Assembly (NCBI RefSeq): GCF_947495925.1
Contig: NZ_CANMAU010000002.1
Coordinates: 620,001-684,000 of the forward strand
Source: an uncultured Algibacter sp.
GTDB lineage: Bacteria > Bacteroidota > Bacteroidia > Flavobacteriales > Flavobacteriaceae
Direction: 5' to 3'
Length of the DNA: 64,000 bases
This document shows, one piece after another, positions 1-8,640 of this stretch. The position numbers and the translations under genes are program-made. Below the pieces are notes generated by a model, which was not told where the DNA came from, made no database searches, and worked only from the letters and a program-made list of their open reading frames with translations. The stretch's first letter is position 1; every line of letters begins with the position of its first letter.

Positions 1-1227
1 AAGTTTAGAGCAAATAAAAAAGTAATTACAGTTACTGTAATGGTAGCTTTTATGTTTTTGTTGCCAATAACAGGAAACGCCCAAGAAGTTAATGATACGT
101 TACCAATTATTTCAATGAATGAAGCGGTTAAATTATCAAAAGAAAATTTTCCGCTTTTAAAACAAAAGCAATTAGAAATTAGCAAACAAGAACAGTTAAA
201 AAGTACAGCTTACGATTTTGGTACATCTCAAATTTTTACTGGAGGCGAGGAAATTAATAACGGAAATGGTATTTATACGACTATTGGAATTGGTCAAAGT
301 AACATTGATGTGTTCGGTATTTCTGCAAAAAAGCGATTGCAAGAACAACGCATTCAATTAGCTCAAAAGGCGTTTCAGCTTTCAGAATTAGATTTAGAAT
401 TGGAAGTGAAAAAGGCGTGGGCAAATGCCTTGCAGAGTAAAAGGAATTATAAATTATACAAAGAATTAGATTCTATATATACCAATTTTGAAAAAGCAGT
501 AGCATTAAATTATGAAGTTGAAGCTATTTCTATGTTAGAATATTCAGCAGCTAAAAATCAAGCCTTACAGATTCAAAATAAATTTATGCAATCAAAAAGT
601 GAATACAATATTGCATTACAACAGTTAAACCTATGGCTGGTTTCTGATACGTTCTATACGGTTCCAAATGATTTTGAAATAACCAATGAAATTGATGTTG
701 ATACTTTTAGCATAGAAGAACATCCCTTATATGGTCTAGCACAATTACAAGTGTCAGAAGCAGAAGCAACATATAAAGCTGCCAAAGCAGATAACTTACC
801 CAAGTTAAATCTTCAAGGTGGTTTACAAAATGTAAATGGAAATTCAGGTTTTTATACGTATCAAGCAGGTGTTTCTATTCCTTTTTTGTCTGGTACAAAT
901 AAAGCAAAAGTTAAAACTGCAAAAATAGATAAGGAAATTGCCGAAACGAACATTCAGTTTAAAAAACAAGAAGTACAATCCAAGTTTCTACAATCAAAAG
1001 AGAATTATCAAAAATGGAAGACCTCTTGGCTTTTCTATAAAAATGAGGTTTTACCACTTGTAAAAGAACAAAAAGTGGGTGCTTTATTTGCCTATAGAGA
1101 AGGCGAGGTAGATTATACAGGATTTACACAACTCATAAAAGAAGCTATCCAATCTGAATTACAAGCTCAAGAAGCATTAATAAATTATTTAGAAAGTACA
1201 TTTCAACTACAATATTTTAATAAATAA
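1..1227 (+). CDS. TolC/CusC-like outer-membrane efflux protein (5' end outside window)
   Basis: The reading frame is open to the left window edge, so the gene starts upstream; an internal ATG lies at position 40. The visible part begins with a short hydrophobic stretch ending in GNAQ, resembling a signal or linker. It is followed by the long alpha-helical repeats of an outer-membrane efflux protein (TolC family), ending in LQYFNK. This part would form the outer-membrane channel for a CusCBA-type heavy-metal pump. Many Bacteroidota encode CusA and TolC as one fused protein of about 1,440 residues. The basic residues before the hydrophobic stretch and the open frame fit that, so this may be the C-terminal third of such a fusion (inference). 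The adaptor gene follows after 4 bp. Confidence 0.8.
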   Translation, partial: KFRANKKVITVTVMVAFMFLLPITGNAQEVNDTLPIISMNEAVKLSKENFPLLKQKQLEISKQEQLKSTAYDFGTSQIFTGGEEINNGNGIYTTIGIGQSNIDVFGISAKKRLQEQRIQLAQKAFQLSELDLELEVKKAWANALQSKRNYKLYKELDSIYTNFEKAVALNYEVEAISMLEYSAAKNQALQIQNKFMQSKSEYNIALQQLNLWLVSDTFYTVPNDFEITNEIDVDTFSIEEHPLYGLAQLQVSEAEATYKAAKADNLPKLNLQGGLQNVNGNSGFYTYQAGVSIPFLSGTNKAKVKTAKIDKEIAETNIQFKKQEVQSKFLQSKENYQKWKTSWLFYKNEVLPLVKEQKVGALFAYREGEVDYTGFTQLIKEAIQSELQAQEALINYLESTFQLQYFNK

Positions 1228-1231
1228 GAAA

Positions 1232-2437
1232 ATGAAAAACACACGATATATAATCTTAACATTACTTGCAGTTTCACTTTTAGTTGTTGCATGTGGAAAT
1301 AAAGAAAGTCATAAAGAAGGCGATGGTCATGAACACAATGAAGATGCAAAGCCAGAAGCTGAAGAAGCCCATAGTGATGAAGAAGAAGTGATGCTTTCAC
1401 AGCAACAGTTTGACGCCTTAAAAATGAAAACTGACACCTTGGTATTGCGCAATATGAGCGGTTATGTAGAAGCGAATGGCACATTGGAAGTGCCACCACA
1501 AAACGAAGCTGCAATAACTTCTGTAGTTGGTGCTAATGTGGTATCTATAAAAGTTATTGAAGGCGATAAAGTTAAAAAAGGTCAAGTGGTTGCATATCTA
1601 TCACATCCTAATATTATAAAAATGCAGACTGATTATTTGAATGCTTTTAGCAACAGTAATTTTTTAAAGAAGAACTACGAGCGTCAACAAAAATTAAATG
1701 ATGCAGGAGTTGGCTCTGGTGCAAATTTTCAAAAAGCCGAAGCAGAATATGATGCCTCTAAAGCGATGGTAAACGGATTGGAAGCCCAATTGAGACTATT
1801 AAACATAAACACGTCATCAATACGAAATGGAACAATTGCTCAAAGTATATCATTAAGAAGTCCAATAGAAGGCTTTGTCCAAAAAGTTGAAGTTAAAACA
1901 GGACAATATGTTGAGCCACAAACCGAACTTTTTGAAATTGTAAACACGCATCACGTTCACGCAGATTTAATGGTGTTCGAAAAAGACGTTTATAAAGTAA
2001 AGAAAGGTCAAAAAGTGATTTTCAATTTACAGTCCAATACAGAAGAAGATCTTACAGCTGAAATCTATTCGGTAAGTAAGACTTTTGAAGATAATCCTAA
2101 AGCGCTTCACGTACACGCTGAAATTGAAAACAAAAAAGGGAATCTAATTCCAGGGATGTATATAAGAGGTAAAATTCAAGTTGAGAATAAAGAAACTAAG
2201 GCATTACCAGAAAGTGCTATTATAAAAGAGGGCGATAGGTTTTATGTTTTTTCCGCGGAAAGAGAAAATGAAGATTGGAGTTTTAAACCTATTGAAGTGC
2301 TTTTAGGGGCAAAAGATGGCGATTGGATTGCTGTTCAATTTACTGAAGAGCAAGATAAAACCATGAAATTTGCTTATAATAATGCATATTATTTAATTGC
2401 TGAAATGAAAAAGGGAGAAGCAGAACACGAACATTAA
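1232..2437 (+). CDS. RND efflux periplasmic adaptor, CusB-like lipoprotein
   Basis: This 401-residue protein has a lipoprotein signal (LLVVACGN, lipid-bearing Cys at about 21). A His/Glu-rich segment follows (about residues 27-52), suited to binding metal in the periplasm. A barrel-sandwich hybrid domain (VVSIKVIEGDKVKKGQVVAYL) is split by a helical hairpin at about 125-190, and beta-barrel and membrane-proximal domains come after it. This is the standard layout of a membrane fusion protein linking an inner-membrane RND pump to a TolC channel. The C-terminus is again His/Glu rich (GEAEHEH). The gene is 4 bp after the channel gene and 2 bp before the Fur-family gene, so one operon is likely. 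The substrate is probably a divalent or monovalent heavy metal, but which one cannot be read from the sequence. Confidence 0.9.
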   Translation: MKNTRYIILTLLAVSLLVVACGNKESHKEGDGHEHNEDAKPEAEEAHSDEEEVMLSQQQFDALKMKTDTLVLRNMSGYVEANGTLEVPPQNEAAITSVVGANVVSIKVIEGDKVKKGQVVAYLSHPNIIKMQTDYLNAFSNSNFLKKNYERQQKLNDAGVGSGANFQKAEAEYDASKAMVNGLEAQLRLLNINTSSIRNGTIAQSISLRSPIEGFVQKVEVKTGQYVEPQTELFEIVNTHHVHADLMVFEKDVYKVKKGQKVIFNLQSNTEEDLTAEIYSVSKTFEDNPKALHVHAEIENKKGNLIPGMYIRGKIQVENKETKALPESAIIKEGDRFYVFSAERENEDWSFKPIEVLLGAKDGDWIAVQFTEEQDKTMKFAYNNAYYLIAEMKKGEAEHEH

Positions 2438-2439
2438 TT

Positions 2440-2853
2440 ATGGAAACAATAGAACAAGTATTAGAGTCGAGAAACATTCGTGTTACAGCAATGCGTATGT
2501 TAATTTATAAGTTTCTTGCAGAAAAAGAGGTAGCTGTTACTTTAAGTGACATAGAAAATGCGTTTGTAAAAGCAGATAGAACTACATTATACAGAACTAT
2601 AAAAACTTTTGAGGAAAAAGCGATTGTGCATCAAATAGATGATGGTACTGGGATTACAAAATATGCGTTATGTGAACAAGGTTGTAATTGCGATATAAAA
2701 ACTGATTTGCATTTACACTTTCATTGTAATAATTGTAATGAAACCATTTGCTTAACAGACCATAAAATACCTCAAATAAAAGTACCTGATGGTTTTGTTT
2801 CAGAAAATGTAAACTTGGTTGTAAAAGGTATATGTGATAAGTGTAGTGGGTAA
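2440..2853 (+). CDS. Fur-family metal-responsive repressor
   Basis: This 137-residue protein has a winged-helix DNA-binding N-terminus (RNIRVTAMRMLIYKFL, then ADRTTLYRTIKTFEEK). A Fur dimerisation domain follows, with HLHFHC and two CxxC pairs (CNNC at about 97-100 and CDKC near the end) for the structural zinc. It is most likely the local regulator of the metal genes and could sense Zn or a related metal. Fur, Zur and PerR cannot be told apart by eye. It starts 2 bp after cusB, so it is probably co-transcribed and may regulate its own operon. Confidence 0.88.
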   Translation: METIEQVLESRNIRVTAMRMLIYKFLAEKEVAVTLSDIENAFVKADRTTLYRTIKTFEEKAIVHQIDDGTGITKYALCEQGCNCDIKTDLHLHFHCNNCNETICLTDHKIPQIKVPDGFVSENVNLVVKGICDKCSG

Positions 2854-2919
2854 TAATTGCACTTCCATTGCATTGGTTTTTATAGCATTTTTGTATCATC
2901 ATAATTAATATAGGAATCA

Positions 2920-3504
2920 ATGCTTTTATTCATTTTCTTTATAATTTACTTTCTATTTGTATTTGTAATCAGGTCAATTTTATTAAAAAATAAAACAGGC
3001 ATTAATCCATTGACCTTTAATAAAACTGATGATGCTCACGGTTTTAATGGAAAGGTATTTACCGTAATAACTTTTATGGAATTAGTTGTTGTTGGAATCT
3101 ACGCTTTTAAGATTGAATGGTATAAATATTTACTTCCTTTTTGGTATATAGAAAATGAAATTTTATCCATAATTGGTTGGGGATTTTTAATTATTTCTCT
3201 AATCATAGTTTGGATTGCTCAATCACATATGGCTAATTCGTGGAGAATTGGAATTGATGAAAAGAATAAGACGAAACTTGTAACTAAAGGATTATTTTCA
3301 TTTTCCCGTAACCCAATCTTTCTCGGAATTATGATTGCGAATATGGGATTGTTTTTGGTTATTCCAAATGCTTTTACACTATTGATAATTTCATTATCAA
3401 CTATAAGTATAAATACCCAAATTAGATTAGAAGAAGCATTTTTAGAACGAGAGTTTGGTAATGATTATTTAGAGTATGTAAATAAAGTAAGGCGTTGGAT
3501 ATAA
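2920..3504 (+). CDS. Isoprenylcysteine carboxyl methyltransferase-like membrane protein
   Basis: This 194-residue integral membrane protein has about five hydrophobic helices. Its C-terminal half carries the pattern of the ICMT/PEMT methyltransferase family: KGLFSFSRNPIFLG, then a conserved acidic segment (RLEEAFLEREFGNDYLEY) and a basic end. Members with this motif are common next to mer and czc/cus genes in Bacteroidota; their substrate there is unknown. It lies between the Fur-family gene and the MerTP gene on the same strand, consistent with membership of the metal cassette. Confidence 0.75.
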   Translation: MLLFIFFIIYFLFVFVIRSILLKNKTGINPLTFNKTDDAHGFNGKVFTVITFMELVVVGIYAFKIEWYKYLLPFWYIENEILSIIGWGFLIISLIIVWIAQSHMANSWRIGIDEKNKTKLVTKGLFSFSRNPIFLGIMIANMGLFLVIPNAFTLLIISLSTISINTQIRLEEAFLEREFGNDYLEYVNKVRRWI

Positions 3505-3526
3505 ATATTAAATAATTAAAGTAATT

Positions 3527-4120
3527 ATGAAAAACAAATTAGTCATCACTAGTTTACTAACGGCAATTACGGCTTCATTGTGTTGTATCACACCTGTTTT
3601 GGCTTTAATTGCAGGAACAAGTGGTGTAGCTTCAACTTTTTCTTGGATAGAACCATTTAGACCTTATTTAATAGGACTTACAATATTAGTACTTGTCTTT
3701 GCTTGGTATCAAAAACTGAAACCAGAAAAAGAAATCGATTGTGAATGTGAAACAGATGAAAAACCAAAATTTATTCAATCAAAAACCTTTCTAGGGATTA
3801 TTACAGTATTCGCAATTATAATGTTGGCGTTTCCATATTACTCAAGTATTTTTTATCCAAACACAGAAAAGCAAGTCCTAGTAGTTGATAAATCAAACAT
3901 CAAAATTACAGAATATAAAATAGATGGAATGACCTGTGCGAGTTGCGAAGAACACGTAAATCATGAAGTAAATAAACTCAACGGAATTATTAACTCAAAT
4001 ACTTCATACAAAAAGGGTAATGCAATTATTGAATTTGACAAAACTAAAACCAATAAGAGGGAAATTGAGAAAGCAATAATTTCAACTGGTTACAAAATAA
4101 CTGACAAAATAGAAAACTAA
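3527..4120 (+). CDS. merT: Mercuric transport protein MerTP (MerT fused to HMA domain)
   Basis: This 197-residue protein has three membrane segments. A vicinal Cys pair lies in the first one (C19-C20, ASLCCITPVLAL), the hallmark of MerT. A second cytosolic Cys pair is in DCEC (residues 71-74). A C-terminal heavy-metal-associated domain carries GMTCASC (134-140). MerT moves Hg(II) across the inner membrane and the HMA domain plays the MerP role. No mercuric reductase (MerA) or MerR is visible in the window. The imported ion may therefore be handed to the adjacent GDCCVxC protein and P-type ATPase, or the reductase may lie elsewhere. The stop codon overlaps the next start (ATGA). Confidence 0.88.
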   Translation: MKNKLVITSLLTAITASLCCITPVLALIAGTSGVASTFSWIEPFRPYLIGLTILVLVFAWYQKLKPEKEIDCECETDEKPKFIQSKTFLGIITVFAIIMLAFPYYSSIFYPNTEKQVLVVDKSNIKITEYKIDGMTCASCEEHVNHEVNKLNGIINSNTSYKKGNAIIEFDKTKTNKREIEKAIISTGYKITDKIEN

Positions 4121-4326
4121 TGAAAATTATATTAAAATCAGTAATCACTTGCCCAAACTGTGGTCATAAAAAAGAAGAAGATATGCCAACAAATGCTTGT
4201 CAATTCTTCTATGAATGTGATAATTGCAAAACGGTAATGAAACCAAAAGAAGGAGATTGTTGTGTGTATTGCTCTTATGGTACAGTTCCTTGTCCACCAA
4301 TTCAACAAAACAAAAGTTGTTGCTAA
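4120..4326 (+). CDS. Small Cys-rich GDCCVxC-domain protein
   Basis: This 68-residue protein has an N-terminal CPNC, a central CDNC, and a GDCCVYC motif (about residues 45-51), ending in KSCC. The GDCCVxC family is typically found beside merT, and some homologues carry selenocysteine in the motif. A metal-binding or metallochaperone role is likely from the cysteine density and position. It overlaps merTP by 1 bp and is followed closely by the P-type ATPase gene, so transfer of metal between the three products is plausible (inference). Confidence 0.85.
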   Translation: MKIILKSVITCPNCGHKKEEDMPTNACQFFYECDNCKTVMKPKEGDCCVYCSYGTVPCPPIQQNKSCC

Positions 4327-4337
4327 AACAAAACTTG

Positions 4338-6302
4338 ATGAAAAAAAAGAAAGTTAATCTAAGAGATTTAAAGCCAGGTTCTGATGGACAACATAGTCAC
4401 GATGATGGTCATAACCATAGCAGTCCTAAAAAAGTTTCAAATATTGAAACCTATTTACCAGCTATTTTCAGTTTCGTAATGTTGATAGTTGGAATTACTG
4501 TTGATTATTTTGAAGTATTTCCACATTTTTCTGGTTGGATTCGTATTCTTTGGTATGTTATAGCTTATATTCCAGTTGGATTTCCTGTTATAAAGGAAGG
4601 CTGGAAAAGCATTAAAAGTGGCGATTTTTTTACCGAATTCCTTTTAATGTCTATTGCTACCATAGGAGCATTCATTATTGGCGAATATCCCGAAGGTGTG
4701 GCAGTAATGCTTTTTTATGCGGTTGGAGAATTATTTCAGAGTGCAGCAGTCAATCGAGCAAAAAGTAATATTAAAGCATTGCTCGATGTACGCCCTAATG
4801 AAGCTTTAGTATATCGGAATAATGATTACATTTCTGTAAGTCCAGAGACGGTTGAAATTGGAGAAAAAGTTCAAGTCCGTGTGGGAGAAAAAATTCCTTT
4901 AGACGGTATTCTACTTTCCGAAAAGGGTTCATTTAATACAGCGGCATTGACAGGCGAAAGCAAGCCTGATACGATTGCAAAAGGCGAAAAAGTATTTGCA
5001 GGGAGTATTAATATGGATGGTGTTATAGAAATCGAAACCACAAAAGAGTTTAAGGATAGTTCAATTGCTCGAATTCTCGATATGGTACAGAATGCCACAG
5101 CGCGAAAATCAAAAACAGAATTATTCATCAGACAATTTGCTCGAATTTACACACCCATTGTTGTGTTCTTGGCTATAGGTGTTACTTTCATTCCTTACCT
5201 TTTTGTAGATGATTATGTGTTTAGAGATTGGTTGTATCGTGCCTTAATATTTTTGGTTATATCCTGTCCTTGTGCTTTGGTTATATCCATTCCATTGGGT
5301 TATTTCGGTGGTTTGGGAGCAGCTTCAAAAAATGGAATTTTGTTTAAAGGAGCTTCGTTTTTAGATGCCATGACCAAGATAAACACATTGGTAATGGATA
5401 AAACAGGAACGGTAACAAAAGGTGTCTTTAAAATCAAGGAGATTAAAGCCATAAATTGGGATGAAAAAGAGTTTATGAAATACCTTATGGCTATGGAAGA
5501 ACAATCTACACATCCAATCGCTAAAGCCATTTTAGAATATAAAGATGAAGGTGCAGATTATGAGGCTTCCAAAGTATCTGAAATAGCAGGAAAAGGTTTA
5601 AAAGGTATCGTAAATGGTAAGACTGTTTTAGTTGGTAATAAAGCCCTAATGACAGCGAATGAAATTAATGTTTTAGAGGAAACCGAAACCATTGTAGAAT
5701 CGATTGTTTTGGTTGCTATTGATGACAAATTTGCAGGTTATGTGGTTATTGCAGATGAATTAAAAGAAGATGCAAAAGAAACGATTATAGCATTGCATAA
5801 AGTAGGTGTCAAAAATATAATGATGCTTTCTGGAGATAAGGATTCCATTACCCAAAAAGTAGCTTCCGAATTAAATATAAAAATTGCTAAAGGCGGTTTG
5901 TTACCAGAAGATAAATTAAATGAAGTTGAAATTTTAAAACAAGACCCTAAAAATAAGATTGCTTTTATAGGCGATGGTATTAATGATGCACCAGTTTTAG
6001 CAGCAAGTGATGTTGGTATTGCAATGGGTGGTTTAGGAAGCGATGTCGCCATTGAAACAGCAGATGTTATTATTCAAACCGACCAACCTTCAAAAGTGGT
6101 AAAAGCCATTAAAATTAGTCGTTCAACCCGAAAGATTGTGTGGCAAAATATCATACTCGCATTCGGTGTTAAAGTGATTGTTCTAATTTTAGGCGCAGGT
6201 GGTTTAGCAACAATGTGGGAGGCAGTATTTGCAGATGTTGGTGTTGCATTGTTAGCAATATTGAATGCGGTTAGATTACAGCGCATGAAATGGGTTGATT
6301 AA
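4338..6302 (+). CDS. Zn/Cd/Pb-type P1B heavy-metal ATPase
   Basis: I chose the ATG at 4338 (MKKKKVNLRDLK, about 654 residues). The frame can be opened at 4224, but that would overlap almost half of the upstream Cys-rich gene. Visible motifs are TGES at 205-208, the membrane metal site CPC at 310-312, the phosphorylation loop DKTGT at 354-358, an HP dipeptide (STHPIAKAI), and the hinge GDGINDAP. There is no N-terminal HMA domain; a His-rich stretch (GQHSHDDGHNHSS) takes its place. CPC with this tail suggests export of Zn, Cd or Pb from the cytoplasm. It is the last gene of the metal cassette before a strong hairpin. Confidence 0.93.
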   Translation: MKKKKVNLRDLKPGSDGQHSHDDGHNHSSPKKVSNIETYLPAIFSFVMLIVGITVDYFEVFPHFSGWIRILWYVIAYIPVGFPVIKEGWKSIKSGDFFTEFLLMSIATIGAFIIGEYPEGVAVMLFYAVGELFQSAAVNRAKSNIKALLDVRPNEALVYRNNDYISVSPETVEIGEKVQVRVGEKIPLDGILLSEKGSFNTAALTGESKPDTIAKGEKVFAGSINMDGVIEIETTKEFKDSSIARILDMVQNATARKSKTELFIRQFARIYTPIVVFLAIGVTFIPYLFVDDYVFRDWLYRALIFLVISCPCALVISIPLGYFGGLGAASKNGILFKGASFLDAMTKINTLVMDKTGTVTKGVFKIKEIKAINWDEKEFMKYLMAMEEQSTHPIAKAILEYKDEGADYEASKVSEIAGKGLKGIVNGKTVLVGNKALMTANEINVLEETETIVESIVLVAIDDKFAGYVVIADELKEDAKETIIALHKVGVKNIMMLSGDKDSITQKVASELNIKIAKGGLLPEDKLNEVEILKQDPKNKIAFIGDGINDAPVLAASDVGIAMGGLGSDVAIETADVIIQTDQPSKVVKAIKISRSTRKIVWQNIILAFGVKVIVLILGAGGLATMWEAVFADVGVALLAILNAVRLQRMKWVD

Positions 6303-6318
6303 AAGAATTGAAGCTATA

Positions 6319-6360
6319 AATAGTATAAGATTAATTTTTATAAATTAATCTTATACTATT
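6319..6360. terminator. 19-bp perfect hairpin, likely bidirectional terminator
   Basis: A perfect inverted repeat pairs 6319-6337 with 6342-6360 around a 4-base loop (TTAT). The stem is AT-rich. It ends the metal cassette and stands between the ATPase gene and the KAP gene. The T-tract is weak, so a boundary or protein-binding role cannot be excluded. Confidence 0.6.
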
Positions 6361-6391
6361 GTTTAACTTGTAGAGCTAATATCTTTTTTAA

Positions 6392-8266
6392 ATGAATTCC
6401 GAAAATATAGCTTCAATAGTTGTAGAGTATATAGAAACGCAAAACACACAATATGCCTTACTTCTTAACGGTGGTTGGGGAACAGGAAAAACATTTTTCT
6501 GGAAAGACACATTATTACCATTAATTCAACAAAAGAATCTTGATACCATCTACATATCTCTTAATGGAATAAAAACCATAGATGCGTTACAAAAACAACT
6601 TTTCTTTAAGCTTATACCGTATTTTGATAAAGCTCAAAACAAAACATTAAAAGCATTAGCAACAATTAGTGGTAATCTTATAAAATCGGCTAGTAAAGCT
6701 TTTATAAAGGTTGACCCATCTGATTTGTTTCAAGGTATTGGTGTAGATAATTTTGATTTCTCAAAGAAATTTATCTGTTTCGATGATTTAGAACGCTGTA
6801 GAATACCAATGAAAGAATTGCTAGGTTTTATAAATGGTTTTGTAGAACACAAAAATCTTAAGTGCTTAATTCTAGCTGATGAGGACAAGATTTTTGAGAC
6901 AGATGAAAATCAAAAAACAAATTACTACAGCATTAAAGAAAAAGTTATAGGACGAGTCTTAAATTATAAGCCAGAACTTAAAAGTGTAATCCCGCAACTT
7001 TTTAATAAGTATGAAAACGATAAAGCTTTTTTATCGTTTTTGAAAAAGAATGAAAACTACATATTCCGAATATTTGATGAGCAGAAAGAAGATAATATAA
7101 GGATTATTTCATTCTTCCTAGATAGCCTTCAAAATGTTTTAAAATGTGTTATTGATATTGAAGATGAATTAAAAAAAGAATTACTGTTCTTAACTGCTAT
7201 TCTTTCTATTGAATTTAAAAGAGGCTTTTTAAAATCCAATGAATCCCATGACTACAAAGGATTAGGTAACACTACTTATTTCTGGTATCAAGAAGTAGAA
7301 TCAGATAGACTAAGAGTTAATATTCTAGGCAAGAAAGAAGAGCCTGAAAAGGAAAAAACTTATGCCGAAACATTTTATCTAAAGTATGTAAGTAACAGAT
7401 TAGAAGATTATCATTTCTATGAGAGTGCTTACACTTACGTGCTATCAGGTTATTTAAATGTTGATAAGCTTTCTAAAGAATTAGAAAAAAGAAAACCAGA
7501 ACAACCGACAAAGGAACAAGAGGCTTTTAGTAATCTTATGAGTTATAATTTTAGGAAATTTACAGACGATGAGTTTGCAACCTATACCGCAGATGTATTA
7601 AAGTATTTAGAAGAAGGTGCTTATAGTATGTATTCTTATGAGCAATTATCTGGCTTCTATCATTTCTTTGCAGAAAAAGGTCTAATAGACTATACAAATG
7701 ATGAAATAGAAAAAAAGCTATTCACAGGTATTCAAATTGCTTCAAAAAAAAATGAAATAGACCGTAGGTTTTACGATAATATGATTCATTTTGAAGTAAG
7801 CAATCCAATTGTACAGCCTATAAGGGATAAGATTATAGAACTTCATACTGCACTTAATAAAGAGTTAGTAAAAGAGGAAAGTAATCAACTTATTGAAGTA
7901 CTTACAAAGGAGGAATACGAAAAACTAGACGAGCTTTTTAAAGATAAAAAATTCAACAAAGATTTCATAGCATATTTAGACGGTCAGGTACTATTTCAAG
8001 CTTTAAATAAAAATACAAATCAGTTTTTAACATTATTTAGAAACGAAATTAAAGAAAGGTATAAGCATACTAATGTTAAGATGTTCTATCCTGATGATTA
8101 TGAATGTTTATACCAATTGCATCTAGCTATTCAAAAGCATTTAAATGAAAATGAAATTCCAACTCTAAGGAAGTTTTTATGGGAGGAGTTAGAAACTTTG
8201 CTAGATAATACATGTGAAGCATTAAAAAAAGATGATGCCGAGTTAGGTACTGCATTTAAAAGTTAA
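6392..8266 (+). CDS. KAP-family P-loop NTPase
   Basis: This 624-residue protein has a Walker A motif GGWGTGKT at 27-34 and a Walker B strand FICFDD ending at residue 132, followed by LERC and a helical region (FINGFVEHKNLKCLILADEDKIF). This is the signature of KAP/STAND-like P-loop NTPases. About 450 helical residues follow without a recognised effector domain. There are no strong membrane segments, unlike classical KAP proteins with inserted transmembrane helices. Similar solitary P-loop genes occur in bacterial defence loci, so a role in phage or plasmid exclusion is an inference. The gene has its own boundaries: a hairpin upstream, and the noncoding repeat R1 starting 6 bp after the stop. 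Confidence 0.75.
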   Translation: MNSENIASIVVEYIETQNTQYALLLNGGWGTGKTFFWKDTLLPLIQQKNLDTIYISLNGIKTIDALQKQLFFKLIPYFDKAQNKTLKALATISGNLIKSASKAFIKVDPSDLFQGIGVDNFDFSKKFICFDDLERCRIPMKELLGFINGFVEHKNLKCLILADEDKIFETDENQKTNYYSIKEKVIGRVLNYKPELKSVIPQLFNKYENDKAFLSFLKKNENYIFRIFDEQKEDNIRIISFFLDSLQNVLKCVIDIEDELKKELLFLTAILSIEFKRGFLKSNESHDYKGLGNTTYFWYQEVESDRLRVNILGKKEEPEKEKTYAETFYLKYVSNRLEDYHFYESAYTYVLSGYLNVDKLSKELEKRKPEQPTKEQEAFSNLMSYNFRKFTDDEFATYTADVLKYLEEGAYSMYSYEQLSGFYHFFAEKGLIDYTNDEIEKKLFTGIQIASKKNEIDRRFYDNMIHFEVSNPIVQPIRDKIIELHTALNKELVKEESNQLIEVLTKEEYEKLDELFKDKKFNKDFIAYLDGQVLFQALNKNTNQFLTLFRNEIKERYKHTNVKMFYPDDYECLYQLHLAIQKHLNENEIPTLRKFLWEELETLLDNTCEALKKDDAELGTAFKS

Positions 8267-8271
8267 CAAGC

Positions 8272-8460
8272 CATTCAGCACATTTCCCTACATTTCGTTG
8301 CTCTACATTCCAAGAAAAGAGCTTCACTAACAGAGATCTTGGACACAATTCCAAAGTTTTAGATTTCCACTTCGCTTAATCCTGCCTAATCCCAAAACTT
8401 TGGGAGCAGGAACACTACATTCCCAATATAAAATTTTGAAATAGCGTCCGCTTAAAAGAG
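8272..8460 (+). repeat. Noncoding repeat R1, copy 1 (candidate structured RNA)
   Basis: This stretch aligns along its whole length with 17624-17800; shared blocks include CATTCAGCACATTTCC, CTACATTCCA and AAAGAGCTTCA. It contains nested inverted repeats. CCTGC (8381-8385) pairs with GCAGG (8406-8410) around CCCA/TGGG (8391-8394, 8401-8404). An outer arm, 8352-8364, pairs with 8426-8438 with one mismatch. An alternative 10-bp pairing joins 8351-8360 to 8394-8403. No ORF of note is present. R2 follows after 16 bp. Confidence 0.7.
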
Positions 8461-8476
8461 GGAGAGATATCTATAT

Positions 8477-8640
8477 CAATATCGGTACAAAGATAAACTC
8501 GCAAAATATTATCATCAAAAGACTACGGCATAAAGCCAACGCCTCGTCCACAACTCATTTATTCCGTTTCCTTTTGAGCAGAAATTTTGTCTTCCGTTTG
8601 GGTTCTGCAAAAATATTGTTTAATCTAAAATTTAAGTATT
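8477..8640 (+). repeat. Duplicated leader R2, copy 1, upstream of parB
   Basis: The 164 bp directly before the parB start closely match 10531-10695, which ends directly at the start of another small ORF. Shared blocks include AAAGACTACGGCATAAAGCC, TTATTCCGTTTCCTTTTGAG and ATATTGTTTAATC. Both copies end at an ATG, so the unit probably carries a promoter and leader that put the two genes under common control. Confidence 0.75.

Noticed and set aside
4224-4337. Longer N-terminus of the P-type ATPase
   Set aside because: It would overlap most of the GDCCVxC gene's second half, and the peptide looks like an out-of-frame shadow. The ATG at 4338 fits the His-rich family start.
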